Both the position numbers and the translations under genes were made by a program. From contig NZ_JAGRRD010000001.1 of NCBI RefSeq assembly GCF_018122735.1, positions 2,567,342 to 2,631,341 of the forward strand: DNA of 64,000 nt, written 5' to 3'. The first letter of the stretch is position 1. Every line of letters starts with the position of its first letter. The stretch comes from Azoarcus sp. L1K30. Lineage in GTDB: Bacteria > Pseudomonadota > Gammaproteobacteria > Burkholderiales > Rhodocyclaceae. The notes under the pieces are model-generated. The model did no database searches, had not been told where the DNA came from, and saw only the letters and a program-made list of their open reading frames with translations. Positions 37,320-45,285 of the stretch are shown piece by piece.

Positions 37320-37628
37320 TTGAAGGCTCCATGGTTGATCACCGGATAGCAGAGCAGGGCTGAGGCACGCAAAACTGCTCAATATATTGCATACAATCGT
37401 GAGAACAAGATAAGCAGCATGCGTGCCAACATACCCACGCAAACCAAGATCCGCTCGCCATCCCCCATCGGAAGCGACAAAAACACACCGGCCGACACGG
37501 CGCATCAAGGCCAAGAGAGAAGGCGGGATGCACCACTACGATGCACCGACCGGAAAGCACGCACCAATCTCATGCGCAACCGGGACCCGTGGTGCTGCAA
37601 TAATCGCTAGCGATTGTTTGATCAATTA
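37320..37628. promoter_or_regulatory. Divergent regulatory region between the left TRAP operon and gntR
   Basis: A 309-bp spacer without a gene, more AT-rich at both ends than in the middle. Near the left operon it holds the near-palindrome ATTGCATACAAT (37386-37397). Just before gntR lies the palindrome TTGATCAA (37618-37625). Both are candidate binding sites for the adjacent GntR-type regulator. The middle part (about 37420-37600) shows nothing recognisable. Confidence 0.6.
37386..37397. promoter_or_regulatory. Putative GntR/FCD operator, left operon
   Basis: ATTGCATACAAT, a 12-bp palindrome with one central mismatch pair, 67-78 bp upstream of the left DctP start. Its core TTGCATACAA differs by one base from the perfect TTGTATACAA ahead of the right operon. 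FCD-type GntR proteins commonly bind short palindromes of this kind. Confidence 0.55.
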
Positions 37629-38342
37629 ATGAGTACAATCTGTGAAGACAATCCTCCGAGCACCGTAGTGGACACCAACAAACCAGACATCAACGAGATC
37701 GCCGACCGCGTCGTTAACGCGATCATGGAGCACCGCCTGCCGCCGGGTATCAAGCTTGCTGAGGAAAAGCTCGCCGCCGTGTTCGGCGTCAGCCGCACCA
37801 AGATCAGACAGGCGCTTACCCAGCTCGCAAAGGATGGTCTGGTCAAGCTTCATCCGAACCGCGGCGCCTTCGTCGCCAGCCCGTCGATTCAAGAGGCCCT
37901 CGACCTGTTCGCCACACGCCGCTTGCTCGAACCCGAGATCGTGCGCAACACCATTGCGCGTGCGGGAAAGGCGGAACTCAAACGCCTTCACCAGCATCTC
38001 GCCCTGGAGGCAGATGCGCGCGAGCGCAATGATCGGCGCGCAATCATCAAGCTATCCGGCGAATTCCACATGCTGCTCGCAGAAGTCAGCGGCAACGGGT
38101 TCATCAGCAAACTGATGGATGAACTGTGCCCGCTCACTTGCCTGATCATCGCCCTCTACGATGCGCCCAATACCCCTGCCTGCCCTGAAGATGAGCACAC
38201 CCGGATTGTCGAAGCGATCGAGGCAAAGGACGTCGAGCGCGCCACTTCATTGATGCTTCACCATCTCGAACACGTGGAGCGTGAGCTCAATCTCGACGGC
38301 CGCGCCAAACCCGATATCGACTGGGACCGCATGTTCGGCTAA
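37629..38342 (+). CDS. GntR-family (FadR/FCD) transcriptional regulator
   Basis: A 237-residue regulator. The winged helix-turn-helix spans about residues 20-90: IMEHRLPPGIKLAEEKLAAV, VSRTKIRQALTQLAKDGLV and PNRGAFVASPS. The C-terminal FCD ligand-binding domain has LFATRRLLEPEIVR near its start and metal-ligand candidates in LSGEFHMLL and HTRIVEAI...LMLHHLEHV. Such regulators usually repress nearby transport/catabolic genes until an organic acid ligand binds. ATG 37629 is preferred to TTG 37614. It lies between two divergent TRAP operons and probably controls both. Confidence 0.92.
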   Translation: MSTICEDNPPSTVVDTNKPDINEIADRVVNAIMEHRLPPGIKLAEEKLAAVFGVSRTKIRQALTQLAKDGLVKLHPNRGAFVASPSIQEALDLFATRRLLEPEIVRNTIARAGKAELKRLHQHLALEADARERNDRRAIIKLSGEFHMLLAEVSGNGFISKLMDELCPLTCLIIALYDAPNTPACPEDEHTRIVEAIEAKDVERATSLMLHHLEHVERELNLDGRAKPDIDWDRMFG

Positions 38343-38497
38343 CGCCCGACGCCTCGCCAGCACCCCACTCGCTCTACCGCCGTTTATCGCCTTCGGGCGA
38401 GGCGCCGGCACGCCCTTCCCTTCCAGGGAGTTCAAGCACGAATAAGGGTCTGGCAAAAATCTTGCTTTGCGTTTTGAGTCATCTTTTGTTTTCTTTT

Positions 38498-38507
38498 TTG
38501 TATACAA
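38498..38507. promoter_or_regulatory. Putative GntR/FCD operator, right operon
   Basis: Perfect palindrome TTGTATACAA flanked by T-rich sequence, about 90 bp upstream of the right DctP start. It is nearly identical in core to the palindrome ahead of the left operon. Confidence 0.6.
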
Positions 38508-38597
38508 CTTTTTTGCGGATTGATATCGTAAATCGCACCCAGAGTTGTTTTGCATCGACCCAAAGCTCGCTTTCCACCCTTTCAGCCAGGAGTCCAC

Positions 38598-39593
38598 ATG
38601 TTCAAGACTTGCCGTTCCGTCCTCTGTAGTGCCGTCGTCGGCGCCAGCCTGCTCGCAAGCAGCGTCCCCGCAACCGCCGTCCAGACCCTGCGCATCGTCG
38701 GCAACTTTCCCACCGGCCACACCAGTTCCGTCGCGATGGAGCAGTTCAAGGCCGATGTCGAGAACGCCAGCAAGGGGGAACTCAAGGTCGATGTCTTCCC
38801 CGCGATGCAATTGGGCGGCGCTCAGGAGAACGTCGATCAGGTGCGCTCGGGCGCCGTCTTTCTGACCTGGATATCGACGGCCTATTTGTCACGTACGGTG
38901 CCGGAACTCTCGGCTCTTGCCCTTCCCTTCCTCTTCGAGAGCAGGGAACAGGCATTCAAGGTGATCGACGGTCCGGTCGGCGCGGTCATGTCCGACCGCC
39001 TGGCAGTAAAGGGCTTTTCTGCGCTCGGTTATATGGAACTGGGCTCGCGCCACCTCACCAACAATGTGCGCCCGGTCAAGTCGCTTGACGACCTCAATGG
39101 ACTCAAGATCCGACTCCAGCCGGACGAGACCCATCTCGCCACCTTCCGCGCACTCGGCGCGAACCCGACCACCATGGACATCAAGGAGGTCTATTCAGCG
39201 CTGCAGCAAGGCGTGCTCGACGGCGAAGAAAACCCTTACGCGGTGATTCGCGACCGCAACTTCAACCAGGTCCAGAAGTACGTCTCTGACACTGGCCACT
39301 TCTTCGACTTCATCGTCGTCGTCGCCAACAAGAAGAAGCTCGACGCCCTCGATCCAGCCATGCGCAAGGTCGTGGTCGATGCCATGACAAAAGCGGTGAG
39401 CACACAGCGCGCAATGGCCGCCGAAGCCGACATGCAGGCACTGACGGACCTGAAGGCTCGAGGCATGCAGTTCGACCCGGTGAGCCCCGCCTTCCGCGCG
39501 GAAATGAAGCGGGCCACTGCCGGCGTGATCGACATCGTGCGCGGCAAAGTCGGCGCCGAGCTGGTCGACGCGGTCGTTCAAGGCGCTCGCTGA
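38598..39593 (+). CDS. TRAP transporter DctP-type solute receptor (right operon)
   Basis: A 331-residue periplasmic receptor; ATG 38598 follows CCAGGAG and opens a signal peptide ending SSVPATA. The mature part has the classic DctP layout: LRIVGNFPTGHTSSVAMEQF, VFPAMQLGGAQENVDQVRSG, LNGLKIRLQPDETH with the ligand-clamping Arg, and EVYSALQQGVLDGEENPYAV. It is the first gene of the right operon, preceded by the TTGTATACAA palindrome. The ligand is probably an organic acid or ureido acid feeding the downstream hydantoinase-type enzymes; that is inference from context. Confidence 0.94.
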   Translation: MFKTCRSVLCSAVVGASLLASSVPATAVQTLRIVGNFPTGHTSSVAMEQFKADVENASKGELKVDVFPAMQLGGAQENVDQVRSGAVFLTWISTAYLSRTVPELSALALPFLFESREQAFKVIDGPVGAVMSDRLAVKGFSALGYMELGSRHLTNNVRPVKSLDDLNGLKIRLQPDETHLATFRALGANPTTMDIKEVYSALQQGVLDGEENPYAVIRDRNFNQVQKYVSDTGHFFDFIVVVANKKKLDALDPAMRKVVVDAMTKAVSTQRAMAAEADMQALTDLKARGMQFDPVSPAFRAEMKRATAGVIDIVRGKVGAELVDAVVQGAR

Positions 39594-39613
39594 GCACCCC
39601 TGGGGAATACGTC

Positions 39614-40117
39614 ATGAACAAGTCAATGCGCGGTCTGCTCGCAGGCATCGACCACGTCACCCGCTGGGCCATCGTTGCCTGCATGGCGACGATGATCGGC
39701 GTCGTATCGATGCAGGTGTTGCTACGCTACGGCTTCTCGGCATCGATCGACTGGGCGGAAGAAATCTCACGCCTGGCTTTCGTGTGGGCCGTGTTCATGG
39801 CGATTCCCCACGGCGTGCGCCTGGGGGCGCACGTCGGAATCGACGTGCTGGCACGCCACTTCCCGAAACGTGCGAACCACTTGTTGCAAATCGCATTGCG
39901 CGTTGCCAGCGCCGTGCTGACGGCAATCGTCGCAGTGCAGGCCACGCTTGCCGCACGCGATAACTGGGACCAGCTCATGCCGACCATCAACCTGTCGACG
40001 GGCTGGTTCTACCTTGCGGTTGCAACCGGCTGTGCACACGCGGCGATTCACCTGAGCGCTCAGGCATGGGGCGGAGAATTCCGTGACCTGCCCGCCACAA
40101 CGGAGGATGCGGAATGA
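39614..40117 (+). CDS. TRAP transporter small permease, DctQ type (right operon)
   Basis: A 167-residue 4-TM subunit with the conserved core FSASIDWAEEISRLAFVWAV and GVRLGAHVGIDVLARHFP, typical for DctQ. It docks on DctM and contacts the loaded receptor. The gene starts 20 bp after the receptor gene and overlaps the DctM gene by four bases (ATGA), so the transporter subunits are co-translated. Confidence 0.93.
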   Translation: MNKSMRGLLAGIDHVTRWAIVACMATMIGVVSMQVLLRYGFSASIDWAEEISRLAFVWAVFMAIPHGVRLGAHVGIDVLARHFPKRANHLLQIALRVASAVLTAIVAVQATLAARDNWDQLMPTINLSTGWFYLAVATGCAHAAIHLSAQAWGGEFRDLPATTEDAE

Positions 40118-41394
40118 CCGCCATCGCCATTTCGGGCTTTTTCCTGCTCGCCCTGCTCGGCATGCCGCTGGCTTTCGCGCTGGGGTTCTCGGCACTGGCG
40201 GGGATGACCGCCGGCGACGTGGAATGGGCTGTCTTCCCCCAGCGCATGATGTATGCGCTCAACTCCTTTCCGCTGCTCGCCATTCCCTGCTTCATGGTGG
40301 CCGGCGAGTTGATGGTCGAGGGCGGCATCATGGAGCGGCTGGTCACGCTGGCAAACAGCCTCGTCGGCCGAGTACGGGGTGGACTGGCGCATGTGACCGT
40401 GCTCTCCTCCGCCTCGCTCGCAGCCGTGTCCGGTACTGCGGTGGCAGATGCGACCGCCCTGTCGGCGACCATGATGCCGACGATGTCCAAGTATTACGAC
40501 CGCCCATTCGGTGCCGCGCTGATTGCCGCGGCAGCCAACCTCGGCCCCATCATTCCGCCCAGCGCTGCCATGATCGTCTACGCCTACATGGCGGGGCCGA
40601 GCGTATCTGTTGGCGCATTGTTCATGGCCGGCGTCGTACCGGGCCTGATTCTCGCCGCAGCAATGATGGCTTACGCCTCTTGGTATGCCCATCGCCACAA
40701 CTACCCGCCGACCGGCGAAGCCTTCAGCCTGCGCCGCTTTCTGACGACGCTGAGATCCTCTCTGATCGTGGTGGCGATGCCCTTCCTCGTGATCGGGGGC
40801 ATCGTCGGCGGCGCCTTCACGGCCACCGAAGGCTCGGCAATCGCGGTCATCTACGCCCTCCTGATCGGGCTCTTCGTGACCCGCCGAGTCAAACTCGCCG
40901 ACCTCCCGGGTGTGCTGTTCCGTGCTGCAGTGACGACCGGCGTCGTCGGCGCGCTGATCGCCTTCGCCTCGGCGGTGACATACCTGCTTACGATCGACAT
41001 GCTGCCCATGCACCTCGCCGACTTCGTCCGCGGGCTGACCACCGACCCGCTGGTATTCCTCCTGCTGATCATGGCCCTGCTGGTCTTCGTCGGCATGTTC
41101 CTGGAGTCGAACGCCGCCTACATCATGCTCGTACCGCTGCTTGCACCACTGGCCGGCAGCTACGGAATCGACCCCATCTATTTTGGCTTCCTGTTCGTTC
41201 TCAACCTCGTCATCGGCATGCTCACGCCCCCCGTCGGCGTGCTGCTCTTCGTCGTTAGCAGCGCCGCCAAGGTACCGATGAACAGTCTCACCATCGCCGC
41301 GCTCCCCTTCATCGGCCTGCAATTCGCCCTGCTCGCCTTGTGTATCGCCTTCCCCTCACTGGTCACTGCCCTGCCTCGTGCGCTGGGCTATTGA
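40114..41394 (+). CDS. TRAP transporter large permease, DctM type (right operon)
   Basis: A 426-residue 12-TM permease with typical DctM signatures: LLAIPCFMVAGELMVEGGIM, LAAVSGTAVADATALSATMM, NLGPIIPPSAAMIVYAYMAG and LVIGMLTPPVGVLLFVVSSA. It forms the Na+-coupled channel for the substrate delivered by the upstream receptor. It is followed after 23 bp by the arylmalonate-decarboxylase-like gene, linking uptake to catabolism. Confidence 0.95.
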   Translation: MTAIAISGFFLLALLGMPLAFALGFSALAGMTAGDVEWAVFPQRMMYALNSFPLLAIPCFMVAGELMVEGGIMERLVTLANSLVGRVRGGLAHVTVLSSASLAAVSGTAVADATALSATMMPTMSKYYDRPFGAALIAAAANLGPIIPPSAAMIVYAYMAGPSVSVGALFMAGVVPGLILAAAMMAYASWYAHRHNYPPTGEAFSLRRFLTTLRSSLIVVAMPFLVIGGIVGGAFTATEGSAIAVIYALLIGLFVTRRVKLADLPGVLFRAAVTTGVVGALIAFASAVTYLLTIDMLPMHLADFVRGLTTDPLVFLLLIMALLVFVGMFLESNAAYIMLVPLLAPLAGSYGIDPIYFGFLFVLNLVIGMLTPPVGVLLFVVSSAAKVPMNSLTIAALPFIGLQFALLALCIAFPSLVTALPRALGY

Positions 41395-41417
41395 ACCCAC
41401 CTCCTCTGGAATATGCC

Positions 41418-42152
41418 ATGAACGCATCCAAACGCACCCTGCTGGGCATCCTGACCCCCTCCTCCAACACCGCTCTCGAACCGCTCACATCGGCCATGGT
41501 CGCTTGTGTACCCGGTGTCAGCGCCCACTTCTCGCGCTTCACCGTCACCCAGATCTCGCTTGAGCAACAGGCATTGGGACAATTCGACGACAGCAAGATC
41601 CTCGCCGCCGCACGACTCCTGGCCGATGCCCATGTGGACGTCATCGGCTGGAGCGGCACCGCCGCGGGCTGGCTCGGCTTCGAACACGACCGCAAGCTCT
41701 GCCGTCGCATCGAAGACACCACCGGCATTCCGGCCACGACCTCGGTGCTTGCGCTGAACGAGATCATGGATCGCACCGAACGGCGCGAATTCGGACTCGT
41801 ATCGCCCTACCTGGATGAGGTGCAGACGCGCATCATCGCCAACTACACTCGGGAGGGCTACCGCTGCGTGGCCGAGAGCCATCTCGACATCAGCGTCAAC
41901 TTCGACTTTTCCGAAGTCGACGAAGACACGCTGAGCCGCCAGGTAAGGGAGGTCGCCGCCCACGGACCACAGGCCATTGCCACCTATTGCACCAACTTGC
42001 GCTCTGCCCAGCTCGTTGCCCAATGGGAAGCCGAGCTTGGCGTCCCGGTGTATGACACGACCGCGACGGTGGTGTGGAAGATGCTGCGCATGAGCGGACA
42101 CGACACCACGAAGATCACCGGCTGGGGCCGGCTCTTCCAAGAGGCCAACTGA
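41418..42152 (+). CDS. Asp/Glu racemase-superfamily protein (arylmalonate decarboxylase/maleate isomerase-like)
   Basis: A 244-residue cytosolic protein starting LGILTPSSNTALEP, the beginning shared by maleate cis-trans isomerases and arylmalonate decarboxylases. These superfamily enzymes use one or two catalytic cysteines. The second is present in ATYCTNLRSAQ, but the first position reads DVIGWSGTAAGW, with Ser-Gly in place of Cys. A Gly at that position with a single late Cys is the arylmalonate decarboxylase pattern, so a decarboxylase or a cofactor-independent lyase is more likely than a racemase. It is the first enzyme gene after the TRAP permease and ends one base before the hydantoinase start. 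Confidence 0.8.
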   Translation: MNASKRTLLGILTPSSNTALEPLTSAMVACVPGVSAHFSRFTVTQISLEQQALGQFDDSKILAAARLLADAHVDVIGWSGTAAGWLGFEHDRKLCRRIEDTTGIPATTSVLALNEIMDRTERREFGLVSPYLDEVQTRIIANYTREGYRCVAESHLDISVNFDFSEVDEDTLSRQVREVAAHGPQAIATYCTNLRSAQLVAQWEAELGVPVYDTTATVVWKMLRMSGHDTTKITGWGRLFQEAN

Positions 42153-42153
42153 C

Positions 42154-43599
42154 ATGGATGCCTTCGACCTTGTCGTTCGAAATGCGCACTGTGCCACGGC
42201 CGCAGACGTGTTCGACGCCGACATCGGCATCAAGGACGGGCGCATCGCCGCGCTCGGCAAGGGTCTCGCGCCAGGCCGTGAAGAGATCGACGCAGCCGGA
42301 CGCTGGGTCCTTCCGGGCGGCATCGACGGCCACTGCCACCTCGACCAGCCCATGAACGACGGTTCGAAAATGGCCGACGATTTCATCACTGGCACCCGCT
42401 CCGCGGCCTGCGGCGGCACGACGACGGTGATCCCCTTTGCCTGCCAGATCAAGGGACAAAGCCTGCGTGCCGCCGTCGACGACTACCACCGCCGAGCGCA
42501 CGGCAAGGCCAGCGTCGACTATGCCTTCCACCTCATCGTCTCCGACCCCACGCCCGAGGTGCTGGAGAATGAACTGCCGGCACTGATCCGCGAAGGCTAC
42601 AGTTCGTTCAAGATCTACATGACCTACGACGATCTCAAGCTCGCCGATCGCCAGATCATCGACGTGCTTGCGGTGGCGCGCGACGAAGGCGCGATGGTCA
42701 TGATCCATGCCGAAAACACCGACTGTATCGCCTGGCTCACCGAGCGCCTGATCCGCGCGGGCAAGACCGCACCGCGCTACCATGCCGCGTCGAGGCCGAT
42801 GCTGGTCGAACGCGAGGCCACACACCGCGCGATTGCATACGCCGAAATGGTCGATGTGCCCATCCTGATCGTCCATGTCTCCGGCCACGAAGCGATTGAA
42901 CAGATCCAGTGGGCGCAAAACCACGGCCTGCGCATTTACGGAGAAACCTGCCCCCAATATCTGTTCCTGACCGCTGACGACCTCGGCATCGACGACAGCC
43001 CGAGCAGCCATGAACACGGCGCAAAGTGCATTTGCAGCCCGCCGCCGCGGGACAAGGCCAACCAGCAAGTGGTGTGGGACGCACTGGCGGCAGGCGTCTT
43101 TCAGATTTTCTCATCCGACCACGCCCCCTTCCGCTACGCGGGGCCCGACGGCAAACTCGGGGCCGGCGCCGATGCCCGCTTCGACCAGATTCCCAACGGC
43201 ATCCCCGGCCTCGAAACCCGTATGCCGCTACTGTTCTCGCATGGTGTGCTCGACGGCCGCATCGACATCTGCCAGTTCGTCGCCCTGACCTCGACCAACG
43301 TCGCCAAGACCTATGGCCTGTATCCGCGCAAAGGCTCGATCGCCATCGGCGCCGATGCCGACCTCGTGATCTGGGATGCCGGCACCACACGTACGATCTG
43401 CAATACCGACCTCCATCACGCGGTGGACTACACGCCTTACGAGGGCATCGAGGTCAAGGCATGGCCGGCACTCACGCTGCTGCGTGGTACGCCGGTATGG
43501 CGCGATGGTCGCTTTCTCGGCACCGCTGGCGAAGGACGCTTTCAGGCTTGCGCCCTGCCGGCCCCGGCCCGACCCAAGTTCTCCCGGGAGGCCGCATGA
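42154..43599 (+). CDS. Dihydropyrimidinase/D-hydantoinase family amidohydrolase
   Basis: A 481-residue binuclear-metal amidohydrolase that opens cyclic ureides such as dihydrouracil or 5-substituted hydantoins. Metal ligands are in place: HxH in GIDGHCHLDQP, carbamylated Lys in SSFKIYMTYDD, His in MIHAENTDC and LIVHVSGHEA, and Asp in FSSDHAPF. GIPGLETRMPLLFS is the family's substrate-loop region. Because an N-carbamoyl hydrolase is lacking nearby, the amidase of the divergent operon could be the next step. It overlaps the hydratase gene by four bases. Confidence 0.92.
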   Translation: MDAFDLVVRNAHCATAADVFDADIGIKDGRIAALGKGLAPGREEIDAAGRWVLPGGIDGHCHLDQPMNDGSKMADDFITGTRSAACGGTTTVIPFACQIKGQSLRAAVDDYHRRAHGKASVDYAFHLIVSDPTPEVLENELPALIREGYSSFKIYMTYDDLKLADRQIIDVLAVARDEGAMVMIHAENTDCIAWLTERLIRAGKTAPRYHAASRPMLVEREATHRAIAYAEMVDVPILIVHVSGHEAIEQIQWAQNHGLRIYGETCPQYLFLTADDLGIDDSPSSHEHGAKCICSPPPRDKANQQVVWDALAAGVFQIFSSDHAPFRYAGPDGKLGAGADARFDQIPNGIPGLETRMPLLFSHGVLDGRIDICQFVALTSTNVAKTYGLYPRKGSIAIGADADLVIWDAGTTRTICNTDLHHAVDYTPYEGIEVKAWPALTLLRGTPVWRDGRFLGTAGEGRFQACALPAPARPKFSREAA

Positions 43600-44375
43600 T
43601 CAAGACCGGGCCCGCACTCGCCGATGCGCTCATCCGCGCCTGGCATAGTGGCCAGCCGCTCGACAGCGAGACCGCCACCCGACTGGCACCACCCGACCCG
43701 GCCAGCGCCTACCGCATCCAGCGCCAGGTGGGCGATGCCCTCGGCTGGTTCCCCGGCGGTCGCCCCAAGGCATGGAAAATCGGCGCAGCCAGTCGTGAAT
43801 CGCTGCCAACAGCCGCACCGATCGCGGACCGCGCAGTGATCGCATCGCCCGCTCGGTTCGACATGAGCGGTTGCCACACCATGATCGGTATCGAGGTCGA
43901 ACTCGCCATCCGACTCGCGCGCCCATTGGGCGCAGGGAGTAGCGCAGCGGATGTGCGCAGCGCCATCGGTTCGGTCATGGCCGCCATCGAGATCTGCGAC
44001 GTGCGGGCGAGTTCGCCCGCCTGGTCGCAACTTCCTCCGCTGTTTCGCCTGGCCGATCAGCAGATGAATCGCTGCCTGCTGCTCGCGCCCCCTGCTGCCA
44101 ATGTCTGGCCCGACGATTGTGCCGACATTGAAGTACGGCTCGAGATCAACGGCCAGGACACCCTGCGCCAACGGGGTGGCCACCCGCTCGTCGATCCCCT
44201 CTACCGCTTGCCCTGGCTCGCCGAGCATGTGGCGAACGAATACCCACAAGGCCTGCAGGCGGGTGACATCATTACCACAGGCACCTGGACAGGGCTCTAC
44301 GAAGCCCGGCCGGGCGACCACATCCGCGCCAGCTTCGCCGGCTTCGGCGAGGTCGAACTCAAGGTCGCCGCCTGA
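43596..44375 (+). CDS. MhpD/2-keto-4-pentenoate hydratase-type enzyme
   Basis: A 259-residue member of the FAH/hydratase superfamily. Motifs include PASAYRIQRQVGDALG, PKAWKIGAAS, the metal-binding EVELAIRLARPLG and EICDVRA, and GDIITTGTWTGLYEARPGD at the C-terminus. Such enzymes hydrate 2-hydroxypentadienoates, decarboxylate oxalocrotonate, or hydrolyse acyl-pyruvates. The frame is open upstream, but ATG 43596 overlaps the hydantoinase stop (ATGA) and starts the first helix. Its presence beside a hydantoinase is unusual and suggests an unsaturated or 2-keto acid intermediate. Confidence 0.87.
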   Translation: MIKTGPALADALIRAWHSGQPLDSETATRLAPPDPASAYRIQRQVGDALGWFPGGRPKAWKIGAASRESLPTAAPIADRAVIASPARFDMSGCHTMIGIEVELAIRLARPLGAGSSAADVRSAIGSVMAAIEICDVRASSPAWSQLPPLFRLADQQMNRCLLLAPPAANVWPDDCADIEVRLEINGQDTLRQRGGHPLVDPLYRLPWLAEHVANEYPQGLQAGDIITTGTWTGLYEARPGDHIRASFAGFGEVELKVAA

Positions 44376-44406
44376 AATGAAACCTTCCATGCATCCCGGA
44401 GCCCTC

Positions 44407-45168
44407 ATGCGTCTGCTTGTTATCAACCCGAACACCTCAGCCAGCGTCACGGAGAAGATCGCCGCCGTCGCGCGCAGCGCCGCAGCCCCCGGCACCGAAC
44501 TTGAATTCGTCACCGCGCCCTACGGCGTTCCCTATATCGCCACCCGGGCCGAGGCCATCATCGGCGGCCGTGTGGTGCTGGAGATCCTCGCAGAGCGCGC
44601 GGCCGAATTCGACGCAGCCATCGTTGCCGCCTTCGGCGACCCCGGCCTGGGTGCCGCGCGCGAGCTGTTCTCGCTTCCCGTCGTGGGCCTCGCCGAAGCC
44701 GCGATGCTGCTTGCCTGCCCGCTGGGACGGAAGTTCTCGATCGTTTCTTTCTCCAGCAGGCTCGAGCCGTGGTATCGCGAATGTGTCGAATGGCAGGGAC
44801 TGAGCGGGCGGCTGGCCAGCATTCGCATGCTCGACGCCACGGTGGCCGATGTCGGGCGGATCCAGGCCGAGAACGAGGACCTGCTCGTCGCCCTCGCCAA
44901 CGCCGCGGTCGAGGAAGATGGTGCCGAAGTGGTGATACTGGCCGGGGCACCACTGGCCGGACTCGCCTCACGCGTTACCGAGCGCGTGCCGGTGCCGCTG
45001 ATCGAAAGCGTCAGCGCAAGCGTCAAGCTGGCTGAAGCACTGGTCGCACTCCGCCCGCGCAAACCCCTGACAGGCTCATATCGCCAATCGGCTGCAAAAC
45101 CGGCTACGGGCCTGCCCGATGCACTCACCCGCCTGATCGAAACAGGGCAAGCTAGCACAATCCGCTGA
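44407..45168 (+). CDS. Hydantoin racemase homologue lacking both catalytic cysteines
   Basis: A 253-residue Asp/Glu/hydantoin racemase-family protein. MRLLVINPNTSASVTEKI is the canonical start, and ATG 44407 has GGAG before it (44377 and 44392 are earlier in-frame ATGs). Hydantoin racemases normally have Cys in the CFGDPGL and LGCAGM motifs. Here they read AAFGDPGLGAAREL and VILAGAPLAGLA, so both are replaced (Ala and Gly). GLAEAAMLLACPLGRKFSIV is otherwise normal. Racemisation by the two-thiol mechanism therefore seems impossible; it may bind ligand without turnover, or do other chemistry. It ends the right operon before a hairpin. Confidence 0.85.
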   Translation: MRLLVINPNTSASVTEKIAAVARSAAAPGTELEFVTAPYGVPYIATRAEAIIGGRVVLEILAERAAEFDAAIVAAFGDPGLGAARELFSLPVVGLAEAAMLLACPLGRKFSIVSFSSRLEPWYRECVEWQGLSGRLASIRMLDATVADVGRIQAENEDLLVALANAAVEEDGAEVVILAGAPLAGLASRVTERVPVPLIESVSASVKLAEALVALRPRKPLTGSYRQSAAKPATGLPDALTRLIETGQASTIR

Positions 45169-45188
45169 ATTCCCGTGAAACGCCAGGC

Positions 45189-45224
45189 GCGCCCCGGACG
45201 GACCGTTCAATCTGTCCGGGGCGC
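45189..45224 (+). terminator. Probable terminator after the hydantoinase operon
   Basis: An 11-bp GC-rich perfect stem (45189-45199 with 45214-45224) around a 14-nt loop, followed by ATTGTTGC. The T tract is short, so termination may be partial. It lies between converging genes. Confidence 0.6.
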
Positions 45225-45285
45225 ATTGTTGCAGCTTTGCCGGCCAGAACGTTGCACTTGTGCAAGTCCGCGGCAGCGAGACGTC

